Assembly: GCA_963530515.1 (NCBI GenBank)
Contig: CAUSEC010000001.1
Coordinates: 62,001 to 126,000, forward strand
DNA: 64,000 nt
From: CBFFRJ01 sp963530515
GTDB taxonomy: Bacteria > Pseudomonadota > Gammaproteobacteria > Enterobacterales > Enterobacteriaceae
Reading direction: 5' to 3'
Of this stretch, positions 36,801 to 44,828 are shown one piece after another (position 1 is the stretch's first letter; every line of letters starts with the position of its first letter). A program made the translations under genes and the position numbers. The notes under the pieces are model-generated. The model was not told the origin of the DNA. It ran no database searches and saw only the letters and a program-made list of their open reading frames with translations.

Positions 36801-38295
36801 TAACGAAAAATTGCGTCAGCGCCTGGAGCAAGCGGAAGCTGAACGTAGCCGTACTCGTGAAGCGCTGCGCAGTCATGCCGCTCAGCTCAGTCAGTACAAT
36901 CAGGTAATGGCATCGCTGAAAAGCTCGTTTGATACCAAAAAAGAGTTGCTTAACGATCTGCAAAAAGAGCTGCAGGATATCGGTGTCCGTGCCGACAGTG
37001 GCGCTGAAGAACGAGCCCGTATCCGTCGTGATGAACTGCATGCGCAGCTTTCCGGCAACCGCTCACGCCGTAATCAGCTGGAAAAAGCCCTGACCCTTTG
37101 TGAAGCGGAGATGGATAACCTGACCCGTAAACTACGCCGTCTTGAGCGCGACTATCACGAACTGCGTGAGCAAGTCGTGTCGGCCAAAGCGGGCTGGTGT
37201 GCGGTGATGCGAATGGTCAAAGACAACGGCGTTGAGCGTCGTCTGCACCGTCGTGAACTGGCGTACCTGTCTGGCGATGAATTGCGTTCTATGTCGGATA
37301 AGGCGCTGGGTGCCTTGCGTCCTGCAGTAGCAGACAACGAACACCTGCGCGATGTTCTGCGCATGTCTGAAGATCCAAAACGCCCAGAGCGCAAAATTCA
37401 GTTCTTCGTAGCGGTGTATCAGCATCTGCGCGAGCGTATTCGTCAGGATATTATTCGCACTGACGATCCGGTTGAAGCCATTGAGCAGATGGAAATCGAA
37501 CTGAGCCGTCTGACGGAAGAGTTAACCTCCCGTGAGCAGAAGCTGGCAATCAGCTCCCGTAGCGTGGCGAACATTATTCGCAAGACGATTCAGCGCGAGC
37601 AGAACCGTATCCGTCAGTTGAACCAGGGCCTGCAAAGCGTATCTTTTGGCCAGGTCAACAGCGTGCGGCTTAACGTGAACGTACGTGAAACCCATGCCAC
37701 CTTGCTGACCGTGCTCTCAGAGCAACACGAACAGCATCAGGATCTGTTTAACAGCAATCGCCTGACCTTCTCGGAAGCACTGGCAAAACTGTACCAGCGT
37801 CTGAATCCGCAGATTGACCTTGGGCAACGCACGCCGCAAACCATCGGCGAAGAACTGCTGGACTACCGCAACTATCTCGAAATGGAAGTGGAAGTTAACC
37901 GTGGCTCTGATGGGTGGCTGCGTGCAGAGTCTGGGGCACTGTCTACGGGGGAAGCTATCGGGACCGGGATGTCGATTCTGGTGATGGTCGTGCAAAGCTG
38001 GGAAGATGAATCTCGCCGCCTGCGTGGAAAAGACATTTCACCTTGCCGACTGTTGTTCCTGGATGAAGCTGCGCGTCTTGATGCCCGTTCCATCGCGACT
38101 CTGTTCGAGCTGTGTGAGCGCCTGGAAATGCAGCTGATTATCGCGGCACCGGAAAACATCAGCCCGGAAAAAGGGACCACGTACAAGCTGGTGCGTAAAG
38201 TCGTTCATAACAATGAACATGTCCATGTGGTGGGTCTGCGTGGCTTTGCCGCACAGTTGCCGGAAACCCTGCCAGGGACCGCCGACGCATCCTGA
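33847..38295 (+). CDS. mukB: Chromosome partition protein MukB (SMC-like ATPase)
   Basis: Motor subunit of the bacterial condensin MukBEF, which organises and segregates the chromosome and binds topoisomerase IV at its hinge. It has 1482 residues, four fewer than E. coli. Walker A SGGNGAGKST is at 33-42; long heptad-rich coiled coils flank the hinge (about 660-780). The C-terminal head carries the ABC signature LSTGEAIGTGMSILVM and Walker B LLFLDEAARLD. It is last gene of cmoM-mukF-mukE-mukB and is followed by a terminator. Confidence 0.99.
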   Translation: MIDRGKFRSLTLINWNGFFARTFDLDELVTTLSGGNGAGKSTTMAAFVTALIPDLTLLHFRNTTEAGATSGSRDKGLHGKLKAGVCYAVLDVINSRHQRVLVGVRLQQVAGRDRKVDIKPFAIQGLPTAFLPTQLLTETLNERQARVLPLQEVKDKLEAMEGVQFKQFNSITDYHALMFDLGIVARRLRTASDRSKFYRLIEASLYGGISSAITRSLRDYLLPENSGVRKAFQDMEAALRENRMTLEAIRVTQSDRDLFKHLISEATDYVAADYMRHANDRRVHLDKALTDRRDLFSSRQQLVAEQFKHVNMARELAEQNGAEGDLEADYQAASDHLNLVQTALRQQEKIERYESDLEELQIRLEEQTEVVAEATDRQEENEARAEAAELEVDELKSQLADYQQALDVQQTRAIQYNQALQALQRAKDLCHLPDLTSETADEWLETFQAKEMEATEKLLVLDQRMSVAQTAHSQFEQAYQLVVAINGPLARSDAWNVARDLLRDSANQRHLAGEAASLRMRLNELEQRLREQQNAERMLAEFCKRQGKNYDADELESLHHELEAQIAALSDNVASAGEQRLALRQELEQLQSRIQTLTQRAPVWLAAQNSLTQLSEQCGEEFESGQDVTEYLQQLLEREREGIVERDEVGTRKRIVDEDIERLSQPGGAEDGRLNALAERFGGVLLSEIYDDVSLEDAPYYSALYGPSRHAIVVPDLSLVSEMLQGLDDCPEDLYLIEGDPQSFDDSVFSVDELEKAVVVKIADRQWRYSRFPSVPLFGRAARESRIESLHAEREGLAERFATLSFDVQKTQRLHQAFSRFIGSHLAVAFDDDPEAEIRVLNGRRGELERAISAHENDNQQNRTQFEQAKEGVAQLNRLLPRLSLLTDETLADRVDEIQERLDEAEEAARYIQQFGNQLAKLEPVVSVLQSDPEQFEQLKEDYAYSQQAQRDARQQAFALTEVVQRRAHFSYSDSAEMLSGNNDLNEKLRQRLEQAEAERSRTREALRSHAAQLSQYNQVMASLKSSFDTKKELLNDLQKELQDIGVRADSGAEERARIRRDELHAQLSGNRSRRNQLEKALTLCEAEMDNLTRKLRRLERDYHELREQVVSAKAGWCAVMRMVKDNGVERRLHRRELAYLSGDELRSMSDKALGALRPAVADNEHLRDVLRMSEDPKRPERKIQFFVAVYQHLRERIRQDIIRTDDPVEAIEQMEIELSRLTEELTSREQKLAISSRSVANIIRKTIQREQNRIRQLNQGLQSVSFGQVNSVRLNVNVRETHATLLTVLSEQHEQHQDLFNSNRLTFSEALAKLYQRLNPQIDLGQRTPQTIGEELLDYRNYLEMEVEVNRGSDGWLRAESGALSTGEAIGTGMSILVMVVQSWEDESRRLRGKDISPCRLLFLDEAARLDARSIATLFELCERLEMQLIIAAPENISPEKGTTYKLVRKVVHNNEHVHVVGLRGFAAQLPETLPGTADAS

Positions 38296-38312
38296 TGGTG
38301 ATACCATTTACC

Positions 38313-38344
38313 GGGGCGGCAGCAATGCCGCCCTTTTTCTTTTC
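38313..38344 (+). terminator. Terminator of the muk operon
   Basis: Stem GGGCGGC/GCCGCCC with a 6-nt loop, followed by TTTTTCTTTTC, about 18 bp after the mukB stop. Confidence 0.92.
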
Positions 38345-38374
38345 TGAAAAAGGTCCGCTGAGTGGCCGCCAGTC

Positions 38375-38389
38375 TTTAAACTTCTTTAC
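38375..38389 (-). promoter_or_regulatory. Candidate CpxR box upstream of ldtD
   Basis: Read on the minus strand, GTAAA-N5-TTAAA matches the CpxR consensus GTAAA-N5-GTAAA at 9 of 10 positions. It lies about 90 bp before ldtD and upstream of a TATACT hexamer (38421-38426). ldtD is a Cpx-regulon member in E. coli, so the site is plausible, but the motif is short and AT-rich. Confidence 0.4.
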
Positions 38390-38476
38390 ATTTGGTAAGG
38401 CAAATGCTTTTTTGTCTTTATATACTTAGAGAAAGACTGAAGTGTTGTTGGTTTACTGAGAAACAGGGGGCAAGGG

Positions 38477-40339
38477 ATGTTGCTTATGAATTCGTATGGT
38501 CGTCGGATGTCCGCATTAGGTTTATGCCTGACATTCGCACTCGCTCCACTGTTTAGTGCACAGGCTGATGAGCCTGAAGTTGTACCGGTTGACAGCTCTG
38601 CGACACTCGGGGATCAACCGACAGCGTTAACCCAGCCGCTGGCGCAATCGCCTGCGACAGCCATGATGATGGGATTAACGCCGTTCCCGACTGAAAACGC
38701 CGCCGCGTCTGCGCGCGCCTCGCTGCAAAACCTCCTGCCTGCTAACTGGACTCCCGTTTACATGAATTCACTCGCCGCACTCTATGCTGCCCGCGAGATG
38801 AAACCACTGTGGGAAAACCGTGAGGCTGTTCAGGCGTTTCAGCAACAGTTGGCAGAGGTTGCGATAGCCGGTTTCCAGCCGCAGTTTACCGCATGGGTTG
38901 AACTGCTGACCGACCCTGGTGTGACCGGAATGGCGAGAGATGTTGTACTCTCAGACGCCATGATGGGCTACCTGCACTTTGTTGCCAGCATCCCTGTTAA
39001 AGGCAATCGCTGGCTCTACAGTAGTAAACCTTATGCGCTGGAAACACCGCCGCTGTCGGTGATTAACCAGTGGCAAGTCGCCCTGGATAAAGGTGATGTC
39101 TCGCGCTTTATCCAGAGTCTCGCACCGCATCATCCGCAATATGATGCAATGCATCAGTCGCTCCTGGGGCTGGTGGCTGACAATAAATCCTGGCCGCAGC
39201 TGACCGGGACGACGTCGCTACGCCCGGGGCAGTGGAGCAACGATGTTCCTGCGCTGCGCGACATCCTGCAACGCAGTGGGATGATGGAAGATCAGCCTAA
39301 AATTGTGCTGCCGGGCGATGCTCCTGCCGACAACGTTGTCAGCCCGTCGGCGATAGCCATTGACGAGACGAAATCTGCAACGCTGTCTCCTGTTCCTCAG
39401 GGTAAGAAAAACCAGCCGGTGGCAGCAGTACGTAGCGAGTACGACCGTAAACTGGTAGAGGCGGTGAAACGCTTCCAGACGGCGCAGGGGCTGCACGCAG
39501 ATGGCGTTATTGGTACGGCGACCCGAGACTGGCTTAACGTGACGCCTGCACAACGTGCGGGCGTGCTGGCGCTTAATATCCAGCGCTTACGTTTACTGCC
39601 AGGCAAACTGTCGACGGGGATTATGGTTAATATCCCTCAGTATTCGCTGGTCTATTACCTGAACGGTAATGAGGTGCTGTCATCAAAAGTGATCGTGGGT
39701 CGCCCGGATCGTAAAACGCCGATGATGAGCAGTGCGCTCAACAATGTGGTCGTTAACCCACCGTGGAACGTCCCGCCGACGCTGGCACGCAAAGACATCC
39801 TGCCAAAGGTCTGGAATGATCCGGGTTACCTTGAACGCCATGGTTACACGGTGATGCGGGGCTGGAACAGCAAAGAAGCGCTGGACCCCTGGATGATTGA
39901 CTGGGCGACGATTACGCCATCGAACCTGCCATTCCGCTTCCAGCAGGCGCCTGGCGCGCAGAACTCACTGGGGCGTTATAAGTTCAATATGCCGAGCTCT
40001 GACGCCATCTATCTGCACGACACCCCGAATCATAACTTATTCCAGAAAGACGCCAGAGCACTCAGTTCAGGCTGCGTGAGGGTGAATAAAGCTTCTGAGC
40101 TCGCCAATATGCTCTTACAGGATGCTGGCTGGAATGACTCACGTATTTCGGATGCGTTAAAAGAAGGGGATACCCGCTACGTTAATATTCGCCAGAATAT
40201 TCCCGTGAATCTCTATTATTTGACCGCTTTTGTGGGGGCCGATGGACGCACGCAATATCGTACAGATATTTACAATTATGATCTGACGGCGCGATCGGGT
40301 GCACAAATTCTGTCGAAAGCTGAACAATTAATCAGGTAA
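38477..40339 (+). CDS. ldtD: L,D-transpeptidase LdtD (YcbB)
   Basis: Periplasmic enzyme that makes 3-3 (mDAP-mDAP) crosslinks in peptidoglycan, important under envelope stress and for beta-lactam tolerance. It has 620 residues, about 615 in E. coli. A signal peptide ends near FSAQA (about 30). A helical scaffold follows, then a peptidoglycan-binding domain around 315-355 (VKRFQTAQGLHADGVIGTAT) and the YkuD catalytic domain with HDTPNHNLF and SSGCVRVN; the nucleophile is Cys533. The Ala/Thr/Pro-rich region at 35-75 differs most from E. coli. Confidence 0.97.
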   Translation: MLLMNSYGRRMSALGLCLTFALAPLFSAQADEPEVVPVDSSATLGDQPTALTQPLAQSPATAMMMGLTPFPTENAAASARASLQNLLPANWTPVYMNSLAALYAAREMKPLWENREAVQAFQQQLAEVAIAGFQPQFTAWVELLTDPGVTGMARDVVLSDAMMGYLHFVASIPVKGNRWLYSSKPYALETPPLSVINQWQVALDKGDVSRFIQSLAPHHPQYDAMHQSLLGLVADNKSWPQLTGTTSLRPGQWSNDVPALRDILQRSGMMEDQPKIVLPGDAPADNVVSPSAIAIDETKSATLSPVPQGKKNQPVAAVRSEYDRKLVEAVKRFQTAQGLHADGVIGTATRDWLNVTPAQRAGVLALNIQRLRLLPGKLSTGIMVNIPQYSLVYYLNGNEVLSSKVIVGRPDRKTPMMSSALNNVVVNPPWNVPPTLARKDILPKVWNDPGYLERHGYTVMRGWNSKEALDPWMIDWATITPSNLPFRFQQAPGAQNSLGRYKFNMPSSDAIYLHDTPNHNLFQKDARALSSGCVRVNKASELANMLLQDAGWNDSRISDALKEGDTRYVNIRQNIPVNLYYLTAFVGADGRTQYRTDIYNYDLTARSGAQILSKAEQLIR

Positions 40340-40525
40340 ATGAAGACGTTCTGGAAGCGACGTTGTCGTAATAACTGTGAATAACGGGCGAGATCTGCTG
40401 TAACGCCCGTCGTTCCTGGGGTCAGGCTGCCTTGACGTGCGCGTTTTTGCCCGGTAAGGTGCCTTTCGTGCGCAACAAAAGTGCATAAAATACGATCACT
40501 TTGCTTTCTTGAAGACCTGAATATC

Positions 40526-41074
40526 ATGGACAAATTTGACGCTAATCGCCGCAAATTGTTGGCGTTAGGTGGTATTGCCCTTGGTGCAGCCATCTTGCCT
40601 CAACGTGCATTTGCAACTTTATCAACGCCACGCCCACGTATTTTAACGCTGAGTAATCTTCATACTGGCGAAACTATTAAGGCACAATTTTTCGATGGTA
40701 AGGGCTATATTCAGGATGAATTAGCAAAACTAAACCATTTTTTCCGTGATTATCGCGCGAATAAAATCAAAACCATCGATCCGAAATTGTTTGACCAACT
40801 TTTCCGCCTGCAGGGGTTGCTGGGAACACGCAAACCTGTGCAACTGATTTCGGGGTATCGTTCGGTAGACACCAATAACGAACTCCGGGCCCACAGCCGT
40901 GGTGTTGCAAAAAACAGCTACCACACCAAAGGGCAGGCGATGGATTTTCACATTGAAGGGATTTCTCTGAGCAATGTTCGCAAAGCTGCGTTATCTCTGC
41001 GCGCCGGTGGTGTAGGATATTACCCCAGCAGTGACTTTGTGCACATTGATACCGGGCCGCTGCGGCACTGGTAA
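40526..41074 (+). CDS. ycbK: YcbK, Tat-exported peptidase M15-like protein (DUF882)
   Basis: Conserved periplasmic protein of unknown function in the D,D-carboxypeptidase (M15A) fold. From ATG 40526 (MDKFDANRRKLL) it is 182 residues, matching E. coli; an in-frame ATG at 40481 is not conserved. A twin-arginine leader (NRRKLLALGG) ends at AFA. Zn-ligand-type motifs are visible: SYHTKGQAMDFHI and FVHIDTGPLRHW, with ISGYRS upstream. It lies between ldtD and gloC, as in E. coli. Confidence 0.95.
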   Translation: MDKFDANRRKLLALGGIALGAAILPQRAFATLSTPRPRILTLSNLHTGETIKAQFFDGKGYIQDELAKLNHFFRDYRANKIKTIDPKLFDQLFRLQGLLGTRKPVQLISGYRSVDTNNELRAHSRGVAKNSYHTKGQAMDFHIEGISLSNVRKAALSLRAGGVGYYPSSDFVHIDTGPLRHW

Positions 41075-41100
41075 TCCTCAGACAGCAAAACAGGAGCAGT

Positions 41101-41748
41101 ATGAACTATCGTATTATTCCGGTGACGGCATTCTCTCAGAATTGTTCGTTAATCTGGTGCGAACAGACCCGGCTGGCTGCCGTGGTGGACCCCGGTGGTG
41201 ATGCAGAGCGCATCAAACAAGAAGTGGACGCTTCCGGGGTAACGTTAACCCAGATATTGCTCACACACGGTCATCTGGATCATGTGGGAGCCGCCGCTGA
41301 GCTGGCGCAGCATTACGGTGTGCCAGTTATCGGTCCGGAAAAAGAAGATGAATTCTGGCTGCAGGGCTTACCTGCTCAGAGCCGTATGTTTGGTCTGGAC
41401 GATTGCCAGCCGCTGACCCCCGATCGTTGGTTAAACGAAGGTGAGACGGTGAGCGTGGGTAACGTCCGCTTGCAGGTGTTCCATTGTCCTGGCCATACGC
41501 CAGGTCATATCGTCTTTTTTGATGCGCAGTCACGACTGCTGGTGTCCGGTGACGTCATCTTTAAAGGCGGTGTGGGGCGCAGTGATTTCCCGAAAGGCGA
41601 TCACGGGCAGTTGATTGATTCCATCAAAAGGAAATTATTGCCGCTGGGTGATGATGTGACGTTCGTTCCAGGACACGGCCCCATCTCCACGCTTGGCAAT
41701 GAACGACTGCATAACCCTTTCCTGCAAGATGAGCTTCCTGTCTGGTAA
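41101..41748 (+). CDS. gloC: Hydroxyacylglutathione hydrolase GloC (type II glyoxalase, YcbL)
   Basis: Metallo-beta-lactamase-fold hydrolase that cleaves S-lactoylglutathione in methylglyoxal detoxification. It has 215 residues, the E. coli length. The HxHxDH motif is LTHGHLDHVGA (about 57-67). Further metal ligands are His in HCPGHTPGH, Asp in VSGDVIF and His in VPGHGPIS. It starts 26 bp after ycbK behind AGGAG, so it is probably co-transcribed with it. Confidence 0.97.
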   Translation: MNYRIIPVTAFSQNCSLIWCEQTRLAAVVDPGGDAERIKQEVDASGVTLTQILLTHGHLDHVGAAAELAQHYGVPVIGPEKEDEFWLQGLPAQSRMFGLDDCQPLTPDRWLNEGETVSVGNVRLQVFHCPGHTPGHIVFFDAQSRLLVSGDVIFKGGVGRSDFPKGDHGQLIDSIKRKLLPLGDDVTFVPGHGPISTLGNERLHNPFLQDELPVW

Positions 41749-41750
41749 AT

Positions 41751-41777
41751 AAAAAAAGCCGCGTAAGCGGCTTTTTT
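41751..41777. terminator. Bidirectional terminator between gloC and aspC
   Basis: Stem AAAAAAGCCGC/GCGGCTTTTTT with a GTAA loop and A/T runs on both sides. It is three bases after the gloC stop and 15 bp from the aspC stop, serving both convergent genes. Confidence 0.94.
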
Positions 41778-41791
41778 ATTAGCAATCGGGC

Positions 41792-42982
41792 TTAGAGGAC
41801 AGCGACGATCGCTTCGCACAGCGGCGACATGTTATCTGGCGTCATGCCCGCCACGTTGACACGACCTGAAGCAACCGCATACACACCAAACTCTTCACGC
41901 AGACGCAGAACCTGCTCTTTCGTCAGGCCGCTGAACGAGAACATACCGTTTTGTCGGGTAATGAAGCTGAAATCGCGGTTTGCCCCTTTCTCCTGCAGCG
42001 TGTTGACGAACAGCAAACGCATGCGCTGAATACGTTGACGCATGTCAGTCAGCTCTTGCTCCCAGATGGCGCGCAGTGCGGGATTGCCAAGAATGGTCGC
42101 GACTACGGAAGCGCCGTGAGCCGGTGGGTTAGAGTAGTTCGCACGAATAGTCGCTTTCATCTGGCTGAATGCGCGGTCGGCCGTTTCGCTGTTAGCCGTG
42201 ACCAGCGTACAGGCACCCACGCGCTCGTTATATAAGCCAAAGTTTTTTGAGAAGGAACTGGCGACGATCAACTCTTCGTGCAGCGCAGCAAAGGCACGCA
42301 GACCTTCCGCATCTTCTTCAAGACCACGGGCAAAGCCCTGATAGGCGAAGTCAAACAGCGGCAGCCAGCCTTTTTCAACGGACAGTTTGGCCAGCGTTTC
42401 CCACTGTTCAAGCGTAGGATCAATACCGGTAGGGTTATGGCAGCAGCCGTGGAACAGCACCACATCACCCGCTGCAGCCCCTTCAAGACTTGCCAGCATA
42501 CCGTCAAAATCCAGCGCATGTTTTTCGGCATCGTAATAAGCGTAATCACACACTTCCAGACCGGCGGAGTTGAACACGCCCTTATGGTTTGGCCAGCTCG
42601 GATTACTCACCCAGATGCGTTTAGCAGAGGTGTTGTTGGCGAGGAAATCAGCCGCAACGCGCAGGCCACCGGTACCGCCAGGCGTCTGTGCGGTACGTGC
42701 ACGCTTGTCATTAATGATTGCGCTGCCCTTTCCGAACAGTAATTCCTGGGTGCAACGACCAAATTCAGGAATACCGTCGATACCGAGGTAGTTCTTGGTG
42801 GTTTCGTTTTCCAGCAGATATTGTTCAGCTTTTTTTACGCTGGTCAGGACAGGGGTCTTGCCGGTTTCGTCTTTATAGACACCAATACCGAGGTTGATTT
42901 TGGTTGGACGTTCATCGGCGCGAAACAGATCGGCCAAACCCAGAATAGGGTCGGCAGGGGCAGCGGTAATATTCTCAAACAT
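41792..42982 (-). CDS. aspC: Aspartate aminotransferase
   Basis: PLP enzyme interconverting aspartate/2-oxoglutarate and oxaloacetate/glutamate; it also acts on aromatic amino acids. It has 396 residues, identical in length to E. coli AspC. The PLP lysine is Lys246 in SSFSKNFGLYNERVG, with CCHNPTGIDP and the carboxylate-binding Arg region ASGRVNVAGM near the C-terminus. It is downstream of ompF on the same strand but separated by the ompF terminator. Confidence 0.98.
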   Translation of the reverse strand: MFENITAAPADPILGLADLFRADERPTKINLGIGVYKDETGKTPVLTSVKKAEQYLLENETTKNYLGIDGIPEFGRCTQELLFGKGSAIINDKRARTAQTPGGTGGLRVAADFLANNTSAKRIWVSNPSWPNHKGVFNSAGLEVCDYAYYDAEKHALDFDGMLASLEGAAAGDVVLFHGCCHNPTGIDPTLEQWETLAKLSVEKGWLPLFDFAYQGFARGLEEDAEGLRAFAALHEELIVASSFSKNFGLYNERVGACTLVTANSETADRAFSQMKATIRANYSNPPAHGASVVATILGNPALRAIWEQELTDMRQRIQRMRLLFVNTLQEKGANRDFSFITRQNGMFSFSGLTKEQVLRLREEFGVYAVASGRVNVAGMTPDNMSPLCEAIVAVL

Positions 42983-43111
42983 GACGAGGTTCCATTATGG
43001 TGACAGAAGGGAGGTCCGCTATCAGGTTAACGGGAGAACCGGTGATTGCCAACCGTTTGCGATAAAAAGCGTGTGTCTTTTTGCAGGACAGGTTTTTTGA
43101 CTCACTGAAAA

Positions 43112-43141
43112 CAAAAAAACAGGGCCGAAGCCCTGTTTTTC
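43112..43141 (-). terminator. Terminator of ompF
   Basis: Minus-strand stem ACAGGGC/GCCCTGT with a TTCG tetraloop, followed by seven T residues, about 30 bp beyond the ompF stop. Confidence 0.93.
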
Positions 43142-43168
43142 ATGCATATAACAGTCGGGAATGACTGA

Positions 43169-44239
43169 TTAGAACTGGTAAACGATACCTACAGCAACGG
43201 TGTCGTCGTAAGCTACGCCCAGTTTGTTGTCTTTGTCGATCTGGTTGAAGATGTAATCAACATAGGTAGACATGTTTTTGTTGAAGTAGTAAGTCGCGCC
43301 AACTTCAACGTAGTTGATGTAATCTTCGCTACCAACGCCTTCAACATCTTTCGCTTTAGATTTGTAGTAAGCGACGGACGGACGCAGGCCGAAATCGAAC
43401 TGGTACTGTGCAACAACGGAGAAGTCCTGAGTTTTGTTCAGGTAGCCGTTGCTTACGCGGGATGCGTTACGGGTTTCACCGTACAGCGCTGCCAGATAGA
43501 TGTTGTTCGCATCATATTTCAGGCCAGTTGCCCACTGCTCAGCTTTGTCGCCTTTGCCCAGAGCCAGAGCCTGCTGTGCGTTGGTACGGTCAGCTGCACC
43601 GTAACCACCAACGATGCCGAAGCCATCAACATCATAGCTTACAGAACCTGCCCAGCCGTCACCGTTAGAACGGGTAGCGTCGGTACGCTCGTTTTTACCC
43701 AGGTACTGAACACCGAAGTTCAGGCCGTCAACCAGACCGAAGAAGTTGCTGTTACGGTAAGTTGCCAGACCACCCTGACGACCAGAGAAGAAGTTATCAG
43801 AGTTTGAAGTGTCACCACCGAATTCTGGCAGCATGTCGGTTACGCCGATTGCATCGTATACCAGACCGTAGTTACGACCGTAGTCGAAAGAACCTGCGTC
43901 ACCGAATTTCAGACCAGCGAAGGCCAGACGAGTTTTGTTACCAGCCTGAGCATCAGAACCTTCAGAGTTGTTACCCTGGAAGTTGTATTCCCACTGGCCG
44001 TAACCGGTCAGCTGATCGTTGATCTGAGTTTCGCCTTTGAAGCCCAGACGAGCATAGGTTTTGTCGCCGTTGCCGCCGTAGCTGTTGTCGCCGTTGTCTT
44101 TAGAGAAGTAATGCAGACCTACTGCTTTACCGTACAGATCAACTTTGTTGCCGTTTTTGTTATAGATTTCGGCAGCGTTAGCAGTACCAGCTACCAGCAG
44201 GGCAGGGATAACCACTGCCAGGATATTGCGCTTCATCAT
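43169..44239 (-). CDS. ompF: Outer membrane porin OmpF
   Basis: Trimeric 16-strand general diffusion porin for small hydrophilic solutes, and a main entry route for beta-lactams. It has 356 residues, against 362 in E. coli. Signal peptide residues 1-22 end in AGTANA before AEIYNKNGN. The constriction-loop L3 signature PEFGGDTSNSDNFFSGR is intact, and the protein ends in the Phe needed for Bam recognition (GIVYQF). The promoter and leader resemble E. coli ompF, supporting OmpF rather than OmpC. Differences concentrate in the surface loops. Confidence 0.96.
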   Translation of the reverse strand: MMKRNILAVVIPALLVAGTANAAEIYNKNGNKVDLYGKAVGLHYFSKDNGDNSYGGNGDKTYARLGFKGETQINDQLTGYGQWEYNFQGNNSEGSDAQAGNKTRLAFAGLKFGDAGSFDYGRNYGLVYDAIGVTDMLPEFGGDTSNSDNFFSGRQGGLATYRNSNFFGLVDGLNFGVQYLGKNERTDATRSNGDGWAGSVSYDVDGFGIVGGYGAADRTNAQQALALGKGDKAEQWATGLKYDANNIYLAALYGETRNASRVSNGYLNKTQDFSVVAQYQFDFGLRPSVAYYKSKAKDVEGVGSEDYINYVEVGATYYFNKNMSTYVDYIFNQIDKDNKLGVAYDDTVAVGIVYQF

Positions 44240-44356
44240 TATTTATTACCCTCATTGGTTTTTTTTGAACACCAGCCACTGCCTTCAATAATTTCCGTCA
44301 ATAAAAATTTACGGAACTATTGATGAGAGTTTGGTGTCTTTCTGTGTCTGAGAGGC

Positions 44357-44460
44357 ATCTTTCCATTCATATAATCGTTTCGCTAGCCTGAAAGTGCTAC
44401 AAATGTCTTAAAGCAGTAACAAAAAGCAATTATGTGTAAGAATTTGTGTATTTTAAGGAA
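44357..44460 (-). promoter_or_regulatory. ompF promoter and OmpR-binding region
   Basis: Read on the minus strand, the leader downstream of this site (GACACCAAACTCTCATCAAT, then AGTTCCGTAAATTTTTATTG) is nearly the E. coli ompF leader. The -10 AAAGAT (44362-44357) predicts a start about 110 bp before the ATG, as in E. coli. Upstream lie OmpR-like boxes: TTTGTAGCACTTTC is the conserved promoter-proximal box, then CTTTTTGTTACTGC and TTCTTACACATAATT. The E. coli leader is the target of the MicF RNA; micF itself is not in this window. Confidence 0.75.
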
Positions 44461-44554
44461 CTTTGTGAACCAACTCAAACTTCGAAGCCTGCCGGCGATA
44501 AAATCATCCATTCCATTCCTATTTATATGAATTACTTATAATTAATAGAGATAA

Positions 44555-44737
44555 TGGCGTTTCTTATACAGGAATCGTTCTCATCCAGGTTTTACTTATG
44601 ATCGGATTCAGCCATCTGGAGTGCTGTGTGAATTTTATCCAAATGTGCTATTCGATGAGGAAAAACTAATCCGCAAGGAAGGTGGGGATTATTTTTTATG
44701 CAGGAATATTACAGAAGAGAAATGTAAGGGAAGGTAA
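44555..44737 (+). other. Protein-like open frame without a start codon, possible gene remnant
   Basis: In the 589-bp ompF-asnS interval this frame is open for 60 codons between two TAA stops but contains no ATG. Its only usual start is a GTG at codon 23. The second half reads like protein (VLCEFYPNVLFDEEKLIRK, then GGDYFLCRNITEEKC). No homologue is recognised. It could be the 3' end of a lost gene or chance. The rest of 44465-44792 shows no gene. Confidence 0.25.
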
Positions 44738-44792
44738 ATAATGGGGAGCGGGATGATGTTGCCACAATCACATGCAGCGAAGATGACAATAA

Positions 44793-44823
44793 AAGAAAAA
44801 AGGCCAGCATCTGCTGGCCTTTC
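44793..44823 (-). terminator. Terminator of asnS
   Basis: Minus-strand stem AGGCCAGC/GCTGGCCT with a 4-nt loop, followed by TTTTTTCTTTT, a few bases after the asnS stop. Confidence 0.92.
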
Positions 44824-44828
44824 TGATC

